Shown: positions 24,201 through 36,733 of the stretch, piece after piece
Numbering within the stretch: position 1 is the first letter of the stretch
Layout: every line of letters begins with the position of its first letter
Assembly: GCA_902805475.1 (NCBI GenBank)
Contig: CADCSX010000006.1
Location: 1,302,001-1,366,000, forward strand
Direction: 5' to 3'
Length of the DNA: 64,000 nucleotides
Source of the DNA: Entonaema liquescens
Taxonomy: Eukaryota; Ascomycota; Sordariomycetes; Xylariales; Xylariaceae
The notes under the pieces: generated by a model
What the model was told of the DNA's origin: nothing
What the model saw: only the letters and a program-made list of their open reading frames with translations
The model's database searches: none
Translations under genes and position numbers: made by a program

Positions 24201-25200
24201 TCCTACGCCAAAAATGTCATTGTGCATGAATAGGTTATACAGTGGTTAGACTTGACCCATCCCTATTACATAGTTGGTTGATCGGAGACGTATATCGAAC
24301 GCGGTTTGATCGATGGTGATGAGGTAAGGTGAGACATTATGATTTGCTTCACTGGTATCATTTTTTTTTTTTTTCCCCAAGGTAGACAGGGTCCATAATG
24401 AGCTCTAGATGGACTAGAAGGAAGATGCATAATTGGAACTACCAACCGTTCGTTCGGAATAATCCTTTCGTAATGTGAGAAAAAAATGGGTGGACCATCC
24501 CAACCCATTGTTGCATCTGCCATCTGCCATCCGTCCTCCGCCATCTGAACTTTTGCTCTGTCCCGGATTTCCGGCATAGTAGCACGACGGAAATCTCTTG
24601 TGTTACAAGGGTAGCGTTGCCATCTGATAATTTCAATTTCCTTAGAAAAAGCCAAGATGTATGGTCTTCGTTTTCGTAATGCGATCCTTTAACTTTAGTT
24701 TTGTATGTTTCCAACTCGCCCTGCTTAATACATGTAGCTGGCATTAATTGTTGTTTCTGTAAGAAGAAAAAGGAAGATCAAGTATCTAAGACAGGTTTAG
24801 TTACTTTTAACCTTAACTGCACCTCTCTGCAAAATTGGAAAGTCCATCTATGTATATAGTACCCAATAAACGTATATACATATATGCATATTATACTACG
24901 TATGTAGATAATAAGTATTGTGTTATATAGGGGCACCTTGCGGAATACAAACGTAGTGACGTACACATGAGCTAGCATCACGAACCTAATCCTTGCAAAC
25001 TATAGTACGTACTCATATTGCAGTTCGCGAACATGGGTAACGAACACCAACGCGAATGACGAATAGCACCAACGTACCAGGTTTACTTTCTTGATGAACG
25101 GCCAGGTACATAGGTAAGGTAAGTTGAAGGCTTGGTCGGTGAGGTAATACCCGTTTACCTTCTCCAAATCCGATCTTGGAAAAACATCACTTACATACGA

Positions 25201-25227
25201 ATGATATACATGATATACATGATATAC
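25201..25227. repeat. 9-bp tandem repeat ATGATATAC
   Basis: Three consecutive copies of ATGATATAC, followed by a degenerate fourth. Confidence 0.8.
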
Positions 25228-25406
25228 ATATGATATGTGCCTGAAATACCTAACTACCTAGGTAACATATCTTATGTATAGTTAAGAGGTAACCATTTAC
25301 GGTATTCCGAGTATCATTTTTTCGTATTCCATTTTCGCAATCGTAAAGATCAAGGATGTGCAAATATGTTCACGGCTCCGCGTGTCTCTTAATTATTCTG
25401 GGGTTG

Positions 25407-25440
25407 TATTAATATGTATATTAATATGTATATTAATATG
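25407..25440. repeat. 12-bp AT-rich tandem repeat
   Basis: Nearly three copies of TATTAATATGTA, each itself close to palindromic. Confidence 0.8.
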
Positions 25441-25558
25441 CAGTTGCTTGCTCGTTCACCTCAACGCATGGCTTGTCCGCGCGCTTGGTCTATAATATGT
25501 TATTTATGACCAAGGAGCTGTAATAAGCTTCATCTTAATATTCCCAGCCTCTACATAT

Positions 25559-25590
25559 GTACACTTCTACACTTCCACACTTCTACACTT
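25559..25590. repeat. 8-bp tandem repeat ACACTTCT
   Basis: Four copies of ACACTTCT/ACACTTCC, pyrimidine-rich on this strand. Confidence 0.8.
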
Positions 25591-26559
25591 CGCGGCCCCA
25601 AGGCTCCCGAATATTCTCCACTCCGAGAGCCTAGCCAGCGGGTGTGATGCTGGAGCACCTCGATGCGGCGCTAATACAGTGGTTTGTATAATTCTCACTT
25701 TTGTAGCTTTTTTTTTTGTGGTTTGGGTTTAATATAGCGCGGCTACTTATGGCCGTTAGGACCTACATCTCCGCGCCGCTGAAATTACAATCGTACGAGT
25801 GTTCATTGACGGAATTGTCTTGGGAGTCTTGGAGACCCCCATGCTTTGACATCTTGACACTATCGACGGGAGACCCATGTTAGGAATCCGCAGAGCCTTA
25901 TTTGACTAGTCGTTGTGCCCTTGTGCTGCGCGTGCATAGTATTGAGATTTGATCATATCTCATAAGTCCATAAGCACCAAGCTGATAATCTCAGAACCTA
26001 ATTCGTATGGCAGCTTCAATAAAAGGGATAAAAACGTGAATCAAGATTATGGGTTTGATTTGGGTAAAGGCGTTAAGTACTTGAGTGAAGATGTAGTTAC
26101 AATTTAAATAAATAAAAAAATCCCATTTTAGAGAAAACGTCCGTGAACCCCTTTCTGATGCTAGCAACTCGCGATCGAAAGTACCAATGGAGTAACAATA
26201 GTCGTAAGTATTGAATTGGACATATTACAACAACGCTAGATTTGGTATTCCCGGCCGAACGACGGAAATGCGATCCTTGTTCGGCTCTCGTAGTTTTGGC
26301 CGCCGAATGACGATAAGGCACATCATGGGGGGAGGGAAGAGGATACTATGTGATCATTCTGCCTAGGGCTGGGCGGCTGGGCGGCTCTAAAAGGAGTAAT
26401 TGAATTTCCCGACTCTATGGGACCGTTTGCTTATTAATAATTCGACATTACCGTAATACCAATAGTTTATGCAACGAAGCCTCAGAACCTTTTTCCGAAA
26501 TTTGAAGAAATTGGTAAATCTGAACCCCAGAAATTTACCCAACCACCTAGACATGGACA

Positions 26560-26612
26560 ACGCGTCTACGCGTCTACCCATCTTAATGTCTACGTGTCTA
26601 AGCGTCTATGCA
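26560..26612. repeat. Degenerate GTCTACGC/GTCTAAGC repeat
   Basis: Five to six imperfect copies of an octamer of the form CGTCTACG spread over about 50 bp. Confidence 0.5.
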
Positions 26613-29240
26613 CATACCAAGTAGCACCTCATCTTCGCTGAAGCCTAGGTGTAACAAAATCCGTCTCGTAGGGTTGGTAACCCCTGAATTCGTCAGAGCC
26701 GCCCATCTCCAAGACAAAGCGTATCGTATACACACTGTATGCGTCTCTTTAGTAGACGTGTAAATTAAGTCATGTTAGCTACATTAGTTAGTAACAACTC
26801 TAAAATAAGGTGCTTTGGCCTTACCTAGTTAGTTTGTCCAAAGATTCAAAAGTAACAACGCGAACCCAGTAAGTAGTAGAGATCATCCATGTAACGATAC
26901 ATATTGCGGAGTAGCTAAAGAGTCTCCGCGAAGCTGCTAAATTAGCTAACTGGGTTAAGTCATGTAGCATCATTTAGCTTCTATTCCCGAATTCGTTCGG
27001 ATCTACGTACAGCTTCTACCAACCCGCCTCAAACTTCCAGAAGTCTAATTAAGGCTACTCTTTGGTAGCTTTCAGCTGGCTTGATGCTATTTGTAATGGT
27101 ATAATTCCTGTCGGTTTTATTGGCTCTAGAGAACGATACTCCGCCCTCTAGCTCAGATATGGTGTGTAGGTTATGTTGGTATATGAGGTGATAGGTGACG
27201 GAAAGATCGATGGATGTAACTCCGGGAGATAGGCCGCTCTACAAAGCACCGAGCAGCACCAGAACTGATTCTAACCATTCTTTGCCAGACGTAAGAGACC
27301 AAGGAAAGGTGTGGAGAATATCAAACGTCTCGCGGAATCAAAATCCCGCGATCGTCCTTTCGATGGACAACTCAACAGCGTGTTCTTGATAAGTATACAT
27401 TCGCGGTCTGATTATCACTCGTCGCAGTCCAAGTCGGTCCTAACAACCTACCCGGAATGGATCACTACGTGCGATCTGAAGGAGAATTTCGCCGCAGATC
27501 AACACTGTTCTACAGTAAGCTCATGCGGAGGCGTCGGCGAATTATTAGACCCTCGGCAGCGAAAGACTACTGACGCGACTATGAAATTAGCTTTGCATGT
27601 GCTTCGAAAACGATCAGTCGAAAATTTTTGGCCTGGCGTACAAGCTCCTATTTGACTTACGCCACGTACCCGCCGATGATAATATTCGCCGGCGGTGAGT
27701 GTCCTTATGGAATAGGAACTTTGTTCGCCAACTTTACCCACACGTGCCCCTATTTCACATCTACCCAGCCAGGGCGTCTCGTACCTTGCATTAGTTGGCC
27801 AGCTTCTATCCCGATATCTCCGGGTCAGGGGCCGCGGGCGACAAGTCATGGTTGCATCCGATTGCGGTAGTTGGACTCCGACATACCCAGGTCTCGGGCT
27901 TTCACTGCATCCGGAATGCATCCGCGGGTAGAGTTGCCATCTTATTTTTTCATCTAACGCATACATAACCACATACATAACCTTGTGGAGTGTATACGAC
28001 CCTCGTACTCTTGTCGGATTCAACTACGACTTACACCAAAGTTAGATTCGTTGATTAGGTTAGGTCCTAGGTGATATGAGTTGTTTAACCGTTTAGGAAA
28101 GCAGCCAAATCTTACCGGTGGCTATTCGGGTTTATGACGATCTTTCTGCGTCGATTTCGGTTTTGATTATTTCCACCAACCCTACTTGATGAATACGTCA
28201 CTTAGAGGATGGCTGGGGTGTCATTCAGTGCTACCCTCACATCATTGCGTGGGCAACAATATCGTCTTTTCTTTTCTTTTTCAGGGCTCATTGATGAGAA
28301 CCCACCTACACGATGAGTTGTATAGACTATTATTACTGACTAGGTCATCTAAGGCTATCATAAGATCTTCATAATCTGGTAAATGCCGGATCGACCGTCC
28401 GCCTCGCTCGATTTAATATATATGATAGACTTTTAGGGTGAGATTATCATGAACATCCACACTACGAATCCCACAATTCCCCAACTGCCTTTCATTACTG
28501 TTGCAATGCAATGCTCCCACGTCAATCAATTCCCTATATGAATTCGCTCATCTAGTGACTACGATATGAATGATTGGTTCGTGTTATCTTGATGAATCTT
28601 GATGAAAGTGAGAGTGAGGAGTGAGTGCTTAAGGCGTATATTCCCTACGTCCGATCTCATTATAACTATATTATAACTAGTTATATATATTTATGTACCT
28701 AGTTATATTATTTATGTTATGTAGTACCAGTTAAATGAAGAGATTTCGAGATCCGTGCTGAATTTATTAACCCGGAGTCCAGCCCTGCTGGAATAACTGG
28801 TTGTAGTTAAATCATTTCAGCTGTTGTCACTACTTTAAATAGGCATATTTCGGACTAGTTATACATATACATAGTTATTAGTTAACTAGTATTAAATAAG
28901 TTTAACTAACCATTAAGGTAAATGAGAAATAAAGCACGTGCCTTTAATCACGTGATAAAGAAACTCTCAAGGAGTTCCGATTTCGACCCTTCAACGTCTC
29001 AAGATGTTTCGTCAAAAAGAATAAAACACGTAATCTCATCCCAAAACACTCTTTTCTTTAAAACTTCTGTTTCGGGGGCTCAAGGAACCACCCTTTTGAT
29101 TATATCCGTTGTATTCCTTTATTTTACTTTCTTTTTTCCTTTTTCCGTAATTTAATTTCGGAATTCGACAAAGCTTGCTGGTCGAGCAGTGCCGTAGTAC
29201 TTTGATTTCAACTGTTACTAGTAATTCCAACGTGCTCATC

Positions 29241-30803
29241 ATGGATACCACCATGGATATAGGTAATCATTCCTGGCTGAAGAATATCGATGTGGACGCC
29301 GGTGGCATATTCCTCTTAGTGGTCACTATATGTGCTTTCTTGATACCGGTGGTCATTATTTTACCCCCGGTTGGACTCCAAAAGAGTGATGCTCTTATGC
29401 AGACCCACACGAAGGCAGGCGTCGAAGGTTCAAAGAGCAATTTAAAGAACCAATACTCAGCCGATCATGCGCCGCGAGAAGGCGAGCCTCCGAAGCTTCA
29501 CAGCTTGGTCATTTACCCGGTGAAATCATGCAAGGGCATCGAACTGAAGAGGAGCAAAGTTTTTCCGACGGGGCTCCAATTCGATCGTATGTTCATGTTC
29601 GCTCAGCTCAAAAGCCCCTTTCCTGTAGCTGTGGACTCGACGGATGAGGAGAAATCAAAGCACAAATGGGAATTCGTCACCCAGCGCCAGTTCCCTAGGC
29701 TGGCAAATGTCACCGTCGATCTCTGGTTGCCAGATGAGATGAAGCTGCGGAAACAGTCAATGAAGTCGACCGAGGCTTTCGTGATCCTACGTTTCCCTTG
29801 GAAGGAGGCCGGCTGGCGTGGAATCTGGTCTACGATCATAGCTAAACTTGCAAGAGGACGCGCTGCCGAGCCTGAAATAGAGGTCCTGCTACCGGTAGAC
29901 TTTCCTTCGACAGAGGATATTAAGGAGAGGGGTTATACGTTCGAAGATGTCAAGATATGGAAGGAAACTGTTAACGCTCTCAATATAGAGAAGGAGTTAC
30001 CCGGGGAGCTACAACGGTATCTAGGTGTTAGCAACAAGCTTGCTCTGTTTAGGGTCGACCCGGGACAACTACGCGAGGTTTATCGAACTGCTCCGACTAA
30101 AGAGGAAGCCGGTTACCAGCCTGTGACTGGATTCCAGGATGCCGTATGCTATATCCGTTCCACACCCGTCAGGCTCTCATGAAACTAATATCGAGTATAG
30201 TTCCCACTTCATATGATAAACCTGCCCAGCTTACAAGCGTTCAATTCAGAAGTACCGAAGGATGACAACCTAAAAGAGCTCGATGTACTGAGATTCCGCC
30301 CTAATATCATTCGTGAGTAGAGACAACTTACCTAAATATATTCTCCGGTCCTCTAACATATGCGCTTTCAGTTTCTGGCGCCGAAGCCTACGACGAAGAG
30401 ACTTGGAAGCAGATCCGGCTTAAGCCAGGGAGCTCAGGCTTCTACAACGACTTCTCATTCCACGTTTCAAGCCGAACCGTCAGGTCAGTGAATCTCACAC
30501 TCCCATCGAAGTGGACATCCTGTTCGTCACGCTTTATCGTCCATATATAAGCTGACCACCATAATCAGATGTAAAATGCCCAACGTAGACCCAGCAACCG
30601 GCATCCGCCACCCAACCGAGCCAGACAAGTCGCTCAGGGCGAAGCGAGCCGTCGACGAGGGAGCGCCGCTCAGCGGCTGTCTAGGCATGCAACTCACTCC
30701 TCTGTTCGACCCCAGCCTGGGAGAAGACCGTGAGGGCTGGATCGCAGTCGGCATGACAGTAGAGGTCGAGCAGAGGGGACACCACGTGTATATCAAACAG
30801 TAA
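29241..30803 (+). CDS. Membrane-anchored MOSC-domain protein (mARC-like)
   Basis: Molybdenum-cofactor sulfurase C-terminal (MOSC) family protein, 453 aa, from exons 29241-30143, 30201-30312, 30372-30483 and 30569-30803. Residues about 19-42 form one transmembrane helix (GGIFLLVVTICAFLIPVVII). Then comes the MOSC_N beta-barrel (LHSLVIYPVKSCKGIEL, GLQFDRMFM, FVTQRQFPRLA). The C-terminal MOSC domain has DAFPLHMINLPS, LRFRPNII and RCKMPNVDPATG, whose Cys occupies the position of the Mo-binding Cys in mARC (RCxxTTVDP). The order of anchor, MOSC_N and MOSC is that of mitochondrial amidoxime-reducing component proteins. Nitrate- or amidoxime-type reductase activity is inferred only. The first intron (GTATGC..ACTAAT..TATAG) is needed to read DAFPLHM. 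The ATG used is the first in frame. Confidence 0.85.
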
Positions 30804-31393
30804 GACGCTTTTACTTCCTGTATCATCAAGACGATGAATGATGCACTTGTATATATAGAATAAGTAAGAGTGCCTAATGTAATAGCGAGTGGGGGGTTTA
30901 CCAGATTGTAAGAAAAGATGGGTGCGACGTCAGGCAGGAAGACACGTAATGAACACGGACGGCCAGAACCGCAAGCCAGATCATAGACAGAAATAGACAC
31001 CTCAGCACACACAATTAAAATTAGATGAGAGTGGGGGATGGGATTTGGGCCCCGGAATTTTATCATTAAACGCAGAAGACGACGGCCGCCGACCTAAATG
31101 AAAAAAACGCTCGAGATATGACGGCCTATCCACCGTCGATCGTAAAAACCATACAGGCACGGTATATCATCCATTCATCCGTTCCCATCTGCCTCCGAAT
31201 CCAACCATGAACGACATAACAAGTAATGCTCTACGGTCAGTCATGCAATCGTGATAATATCCCTGGTTCCTCCCATCGCACCCAGACACACCACACGCAA
31301 GCCTACCACGTGCAGCCTGCCAACCACCCCCACACCATCCCCTGTAAAGGTGACAGCAACAGAAAATTATGTAACTTTGGACGAAATCCCTAT
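30804..31393. other. Convergent intergenic, MOSC gene/SMC2
   Basis: Holds the 3' ends of both genes. A minus-strand open frame at 30527-31066 is antisense to the MOSC exon and not supported. Confidence 0.5.
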
Positions 31394-34300
31394 TTACTTG
31401 AAGTCTGCGGCGGTAAGGGCCTGTACCATACTCGTATTCTCGCTGAAACGGGTGCGGAAGATGCGGTTTGCATTCTGGAACATGCCGTCTTTGAGGGAGA
31501 CAACGATGAATTGGGAACCCTTAAAACGCGTCTTGATGAGACGGCCGATATTTTGTGTGTGTGACAAGTCAAGCGCCGCGTCTACCTCGTCTAGGATGTA
31601 CATGGGCGCTGGTTTGAACTGCAGCAGTGCCATGATGAGCGAGAGTGCCACGAGAGATCTATTTGTTGTTATAGTTAGCGGTGTGAGAAAAAGAAGAGAG
31701 CATATGATGACTCACCGTTGACCACCACTCAGCTCCGTCAAGCTCTGCTTCCACACCTTACCCAGGCAGACCTTGACCTCCAAGCCTTCGTTAATAGTTT
31801 TGCCCTCGGGCGGATCTAGCTTCGCGAAGCTACCACCAGGCAATAACTCGGAAAATATCTGACCAAAGTCACCATTGACCTTCTCCCAGGTCTGGAGGAG
31901 GGCCTTCTTTTATAGTCATCGAGGCTGATAATAGTTTCCTCGATCTTGCGCTTGTCACGGATGACTGTCTTCATCATGTGCTTAAGCGATGCCTCCTTCT
32001 TCTCGACACTATCGATCATGTTCATGACTTTGGGGTTGATCTTCTTCTTCATGCCTTGGAAGCGGTCCGTGAGCGTCTTCAACGTTGCTTTGCACTCTGT
32101 GATGTTCTGGCCCTTGAAATCGTACGGCGTTCCTGTGCGGCCGAAGTTGTCCTTCTCGTCGGCAATCCAATCAAACTCCTTCTCCATGTTCGCGACGGCT
32201 TGTATCGCATGTTGCTGCTCCTTATGGAATTTGTCAACTGTATGGCCTAGCTTTTGCTTTTCGAGGCCTTCTTCCGCAATCCGGCTATTCTTTGACCGGA
32301 TTGCCTCTTCAAGTGCGTGTAGCTCGTCGTCAAATCCAGTCAGCTTGGCTCTTTCATCGTCGAGTTCTGCTTGTGCTAGATCATGAGTTTCTTGTAATTG
32401 TGACTGTTTCTTGGCAAGATCCTCAATCTCCTCTTGCTGTGATTTGATGGCCAACTCAACTTCTTGTAGTTGCTCTCTCGCGGTGGCAAGGTCACCTGAA
32501 ACCTGTTCCGAGTCTAGCTGGGCGCCTTGAAGCTCCTTCTGCAACGTCTTGACGGCACTTGAGTTCTTAGCTAACGTTGCCCGCAATTTGTCTAGGGAGG
32601 CCTGAAGTTCTACTAGTTTTGAATCTTTGTTGTTTTCAAAATCTTTCATATCCTTCTCTATCCTCTTGACGTCTGCACTGGCTTCGACCTGTCTCTTCTT
32701 AGCTTCGGCGCTCTCATTTTTAAGTTGTATAATGGTCTCCTTCATATTCTCCACCTCCTGAATGATTGATGATGAAGAGTTGCCACTAATTTGCTCTTCA
32801 GCAAGTTTGATTTCGTGCGTCTTAAGATCAAGATCCTGCTTGATCTTACGAGCCTGGTCGAGTTTAGACTTTTCTTGCGAAATCCTGCTCTGGAGGCCAT
32901 GCAAAGAACGCTCAGCCTCTTTAAGTTGACGATTGATCTCGTTCAGCTTCTGCAATGTAACTAATACACCACTGGAGTTGGGCGCGCTGCCACCTGAGAG
33001 TGTTCCCGAGGGGTTGTATGCATCGCCTTCAAGAGTAATACTCCTCATCCTTACATTTGGATCAAAAGTTACCCTCTGGGCCGTCTCGGTATCCTGACAG
33101 ATTAAAGTATTACCAAAGATGAACTCCATTGCTGCTGATACCTCGTCATCATAGCCCACGAGAGATAAGGCGAAATCAACCTTACCGGGCGCAATGCTTT
33201 GTGCTGTAGCGATCGTCTGCGCCAAGGCTTTGAACCTTGCAATCTTGTTCAAGGGAATAAACGTAACCCTCTTGCGTAACTTGCCACCTTGCAATAGCTG
33301 TGTACCGGTGACCTCATTGTCTACAACAACATTGTACAAATAACCACCGGCACATATCTCCAAAGCCGTACCGGCTCTAGTATGCTCCTTGTCGAGGGTG
33401 AATAGCTGCGCGACCAACCCCTTGACTTTTGAGCGGTCGAAATTGGGAGTTGGATCGGCGTAATTGAAGTCAATATTGGCAACCTTGCGCTTTAGGGCGT
33501 CCGCCTCTTGGCGCAAGCCTCTGATGGTCTGCTGCAATGCCGATTCTTGCTTATACAACTCCTCCTCTTGTCCTGGCTCAAAACCGAGCTTTGCAAGGTA
33601 AGCTTCTAGCTTCTGTGACTGGGCTCTTAGGCCCTCTAGCTCTTTTAACAAGCCTGCGTTTTGTTCTTTGGCCTTTTTAGCTCGGGGCTCTTCCTCTTTA
33701 ATTCGCTTCTCAAGATGAGCTATTTTGATTTTAGCCTGCTCCTGTTCGGTAGCTGCTGCTGCTACTCGATTCTTCGCATCTTGCAGCTGGCCTTGATATC
33801 CGCTTTCCTGCCCTTCCTTGGATGCAACACCTGTTTGTAACGTCTGAAGTAATTCCTCTTTCGATTCCGCCTCCTGGTTTTGCTTCTCGTTTGCCTCTTT
33901 CGCTTCGTCGTACTTGGCCTTGATTTTCTCGTAAGCTTTCGTTTTCTCCTTTAAACTTGCCTCCAATTCGGCAACGTTGTTCTGCACTGCGGTCTTCTTT
34001 TCCTCTTCCTCGACTTTACTAGACTTCTTCAAGTCCATGACGGTGGCGAGTCGAACTAGCTCGTTGGAATGTTTCTTCACTTGATCCTCCAAAGCCTGGG
34101 CTTTCCCTCCCTTTCTCAGCTCTTTATCCCTCTCCGCTTTTACTCTTTTAACATCTTCCTCGAGATGAGATATCTCGCTCTTTAGCCTGGCAGCGGAATC
34201 TTCGAGGTCTTTCTGTCGTTGCTTCTTATTCTCCAAGTCAGTTGCAGATTGTTCTAGTCTCTCTTGGTACTTTAGATAGTCGTGTGCGACCACTACTCTT

Positions 34301-35156
34301 GTTAAGCGCTCCAAGTCATTTTGCGTTTGTTGGAAATCCAGGAAAGCTCTCTTCTCGGTCCGTAACTTCTCGAGTTTAGGCTCAATTTCGTCGCGTAGGA
34401 GCTCTGTGATCTCTTGTAGTTTCATTTCTTTCTTTGCCATAGTTTTCAATGCCTTGTCTCTCCGGTCCTCAAACATCCTTGTACCGGCTGCTTCTTCAAT
34501 CATAGCTAAAATCTCGACCGCCTTCATGTTTAGTACCTTGGTGATTCGACCTTGCATAATAAGGAAGTTGGGATTGTTAATGTTTAGCTGTACTGATTGG
34601 AAGAGGTTTTGGACTGTTTGTTGTTGTGCTCGGTGCCCATTTATTAGGTACTTTGATGTTCCTCCTAGGACAATCTGTCTCGTAACGCTGATGCTTGCAT
34701 ACTCTTCAAATCCAATGGGCGACTTCTGTTTATCTTTGTTGTCGAACACGATCGTGACGCTAGCTTTCGTAACACCGGCTTGACCACGCTTATATATTAA
34801 GTCCTGGACTCTACAGTTAGATCCTATATCAAAACTTCGGGCATATTATTCGTTTCGTACTTGTTGATTTTGGGCTCGCACTGTCGACATGTTTGTAATA
34901 CCGAGAACGAAGCAGATGGCGTCTAGAATATTAGACTTGCCACTACCGTTCAAGCCGGTAATCGAGTTAAAGCTCTCATCCCTTTGCGACATCAGTTTTA
35001 TTTTTGCGACGTAGAGGGGTAGTTGTTGTTTACTGACCATCCTGAGATGACTGTTCTGACGGCATAGGACTTAAAGCCCTTTTAAACAAGTTAGTAAAAG
35101 ATAGTTATAATACTCCAGAGCGTACATACATCTATGATCACCTCCGTAACCCTCAT
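31394..35156 (-). CDS. SMC2: SMC2 condensin ATPase (one apparent frameshift)
   Basis: Core condensin subunit that dimerises with SMC4 to compact mitotic chromosomes. Exons 35130-35156, 35038-35078, 34861-34981, 31716-34803 and 31394-31658. The start MRVTEVIIDGFKSYAVRTVISGWDESF is the canonical SMC2 opening. Walker A is GLNGSGKSNILD. MSTVRAQNQQ joins DLIYKRGQAGVTKASVTIV across an intron. Long coiled coils flank a hinge (GLVAQLFTLDKEHTRAGTAL, NVVVDNEVTGTQLL, TLSGGSAPNSSG). The C-terminal head has TELSGGQR and YILDEVDAALD (Walker B). Exons sum to 3542 nt, one short of a multiple of three. The frame breaks near 31903-31911, between LDDYK and ALLQTWEKVNGDFGQIF; one added base restores about 1180 aa, the normal SMC2 length. 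It is head-to-head with CUE1 and converges on the MOSC gene. Confidence 0.95.
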
Positions 35157-36733
35157 GTTGGCGAATGCGATGGGCTCCGCATGTAAATACTGGCGATGTT
35201 GTCTTGCTTAGTTAGCGGTACCTAAGGCTATTTTCTGCATCTAAGATCTAAGTCACTATTTAAATAAAATAAAAAAGCCGTTGCCGACGCGATTAAGGTC
35301 AACAAAAACAAATTGGAAGGCGTGAGTTGTCATTGGCTACTGATCATTTATGTGGGGTTCTTCAGCTGGTTTTGCCCTGACAGAAGGGCGTCAAAAAAGC
35401 TGGCGCACCCACTATCAACATTTACAAGCACATCAGATTACAAGATAGGGTTTACACAGCATACCACAAGATATAAAAATAAATAAAAATTATTATAATA
35501 AATAACAGTTAGCTAATATTAACTTATTAAGTTTTATAATGCTTAAGCTTTACATTTTCATTAATATAATAAGTAGAGGATTTGATATAAAGTATTAGAA
35601 ATTATGGTGTGCTATTTAGGCCCGTGCGCCACCTATTTTGACTCCGTTCTGCCTGATTATTAGCGTATGCATAGACCATATGGAAGGCGGTAGGTGCTGG
35701 CAGAATTAGAGAGCCCCACTATCCTCCTTTCCCTCCATTTCTAAATAGGTACATATTAAAATCATTTCGCAATCCTCCTTTCCGAACTTTCTTCCTTCTT
35801 TTTTCTTCAGCTCTCTTTGCCTTTTGGCTTAGATCAAGTGTAGTATCTGTTCTTTTCAGTTTAATCTCTGAAAGAGTTCTACTTGGACTCAATCGTGATT
35901 ATTCTTATTTTTGTATCGAGGAGCTCATCCTCTGTGCTTGCGCATGATGGCTTCCACTGTGTCCCTGGTATCACACTGCCTCCAGGTGACGCGAATAATG
36001 TTTTCGTTATCGTCACTGGCTTGCCCAGGGCGATGAGGAAGACAGTTGACTTTTTGTTTCCTCCTTCAGTTCTATCAGGTTACTTGTCTGGCTAGATATG
36101 CCGAATTTGTATTTTGCTGGGCCTATTAACATCTAGAATACAGACCCTTCTACTTAGAAAAATGGTATTGGGAGCCATACCTAAGATTTACATCAGCTTT
36201 CAGTCTTCGTAATTCCTTGAATACATGTACCTACCTAAGTAGGTCGCTTTTCTTTCTTTTCTGAACGTGGTTATTTTTCTTGTTTCCCGACAAAGGCGTT
36301 GTTTTATTCATTTCTTCTACGTACCTTAGTATTTTTTTTGTCTCATCTTTGACTGCTGAAGATAAAATCCGATACGTCTTCCCACGTGTATGGCTCTATT
36401 ACCTAGGTACATGTAGATACTCAGGTATGTACATGACCGGTTGCAGTGATCGGCATAAATGTTACGGATACATAAATACTTAGTCAGAACCGATAAGCCC
36501 GTTAAATCAAGGTACTTGCTCCGATAGCATCTACCTGCTAACTACATACCTACACAATACACTAATAGAACTCGCACGCGACTAATGATAAGTTGTTCGT
36601 TGGACGTCATCTTGATCTTAAACCAAAGCCTACCCTAAAAAGCCTGATCTAAGTCTCGTATCTTCGTTTATAAATCCCGTGAGGTCAAAATAATTAGGTG
36701 GGAACCGTTACCTACGTAGCAGAGGCCACGAAA
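35157..36733. promoter_or_regulatory. Divergent region between SMC2 and CUE1
   Basis: 1.6 kb including a very AT-rich block at about 35455-35605 and pyrimidine-rich tracts at 35780-35825 and 36245-36285. GACGCGA at 35287, upstream of SMC2, loosely resembles an MCB element. GTACCTACCTAAGTAGG (36228-36244) and ACCTAGGTACATGTAG (36401-36416) are upstream of CUE1. No gene supported. Confidence 0.4.

Larger units (their letters stand above)
21239..29240. other. 8-kb gene-poor AT-rich region
   Basis: No supported gene. The part to about 21.3 kb is the PRO1 promoter. 21.4-24.0 kb has mixed composition with short open frames on both strands (for example 23491-23775 minus) lacking domains. 24.7-27.1 kb is AT-rich with short tandem repeats. 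27.2-28.0 kb is a less AT-rich island with overlapping open frames on both strands. 28.4-28.9 kb is very AT-rich. No transposase, reverse transcriptase, LTR or terminal inverted repeat recognised. Confidence 0.55.

Noticed and set aside
27499..28023. 174-codon minus-strand open frame as a gene
   Set aside because: Overlaps another long frame on the plus strand, has no domain or splice signals and an unlikely residue composition; kept only as a finding.
30527..31066. 179-codon minus-strand open frame
   Set aside because: Partly antisense to the last MOSC exon, which explains the open frame.
31394..35156. SMC2 as a pseudogene
   Set aside because: All catalytic motifs and splice sites are intact and only one homopolymer-adjacent base is missing; an assembly error is simpler.
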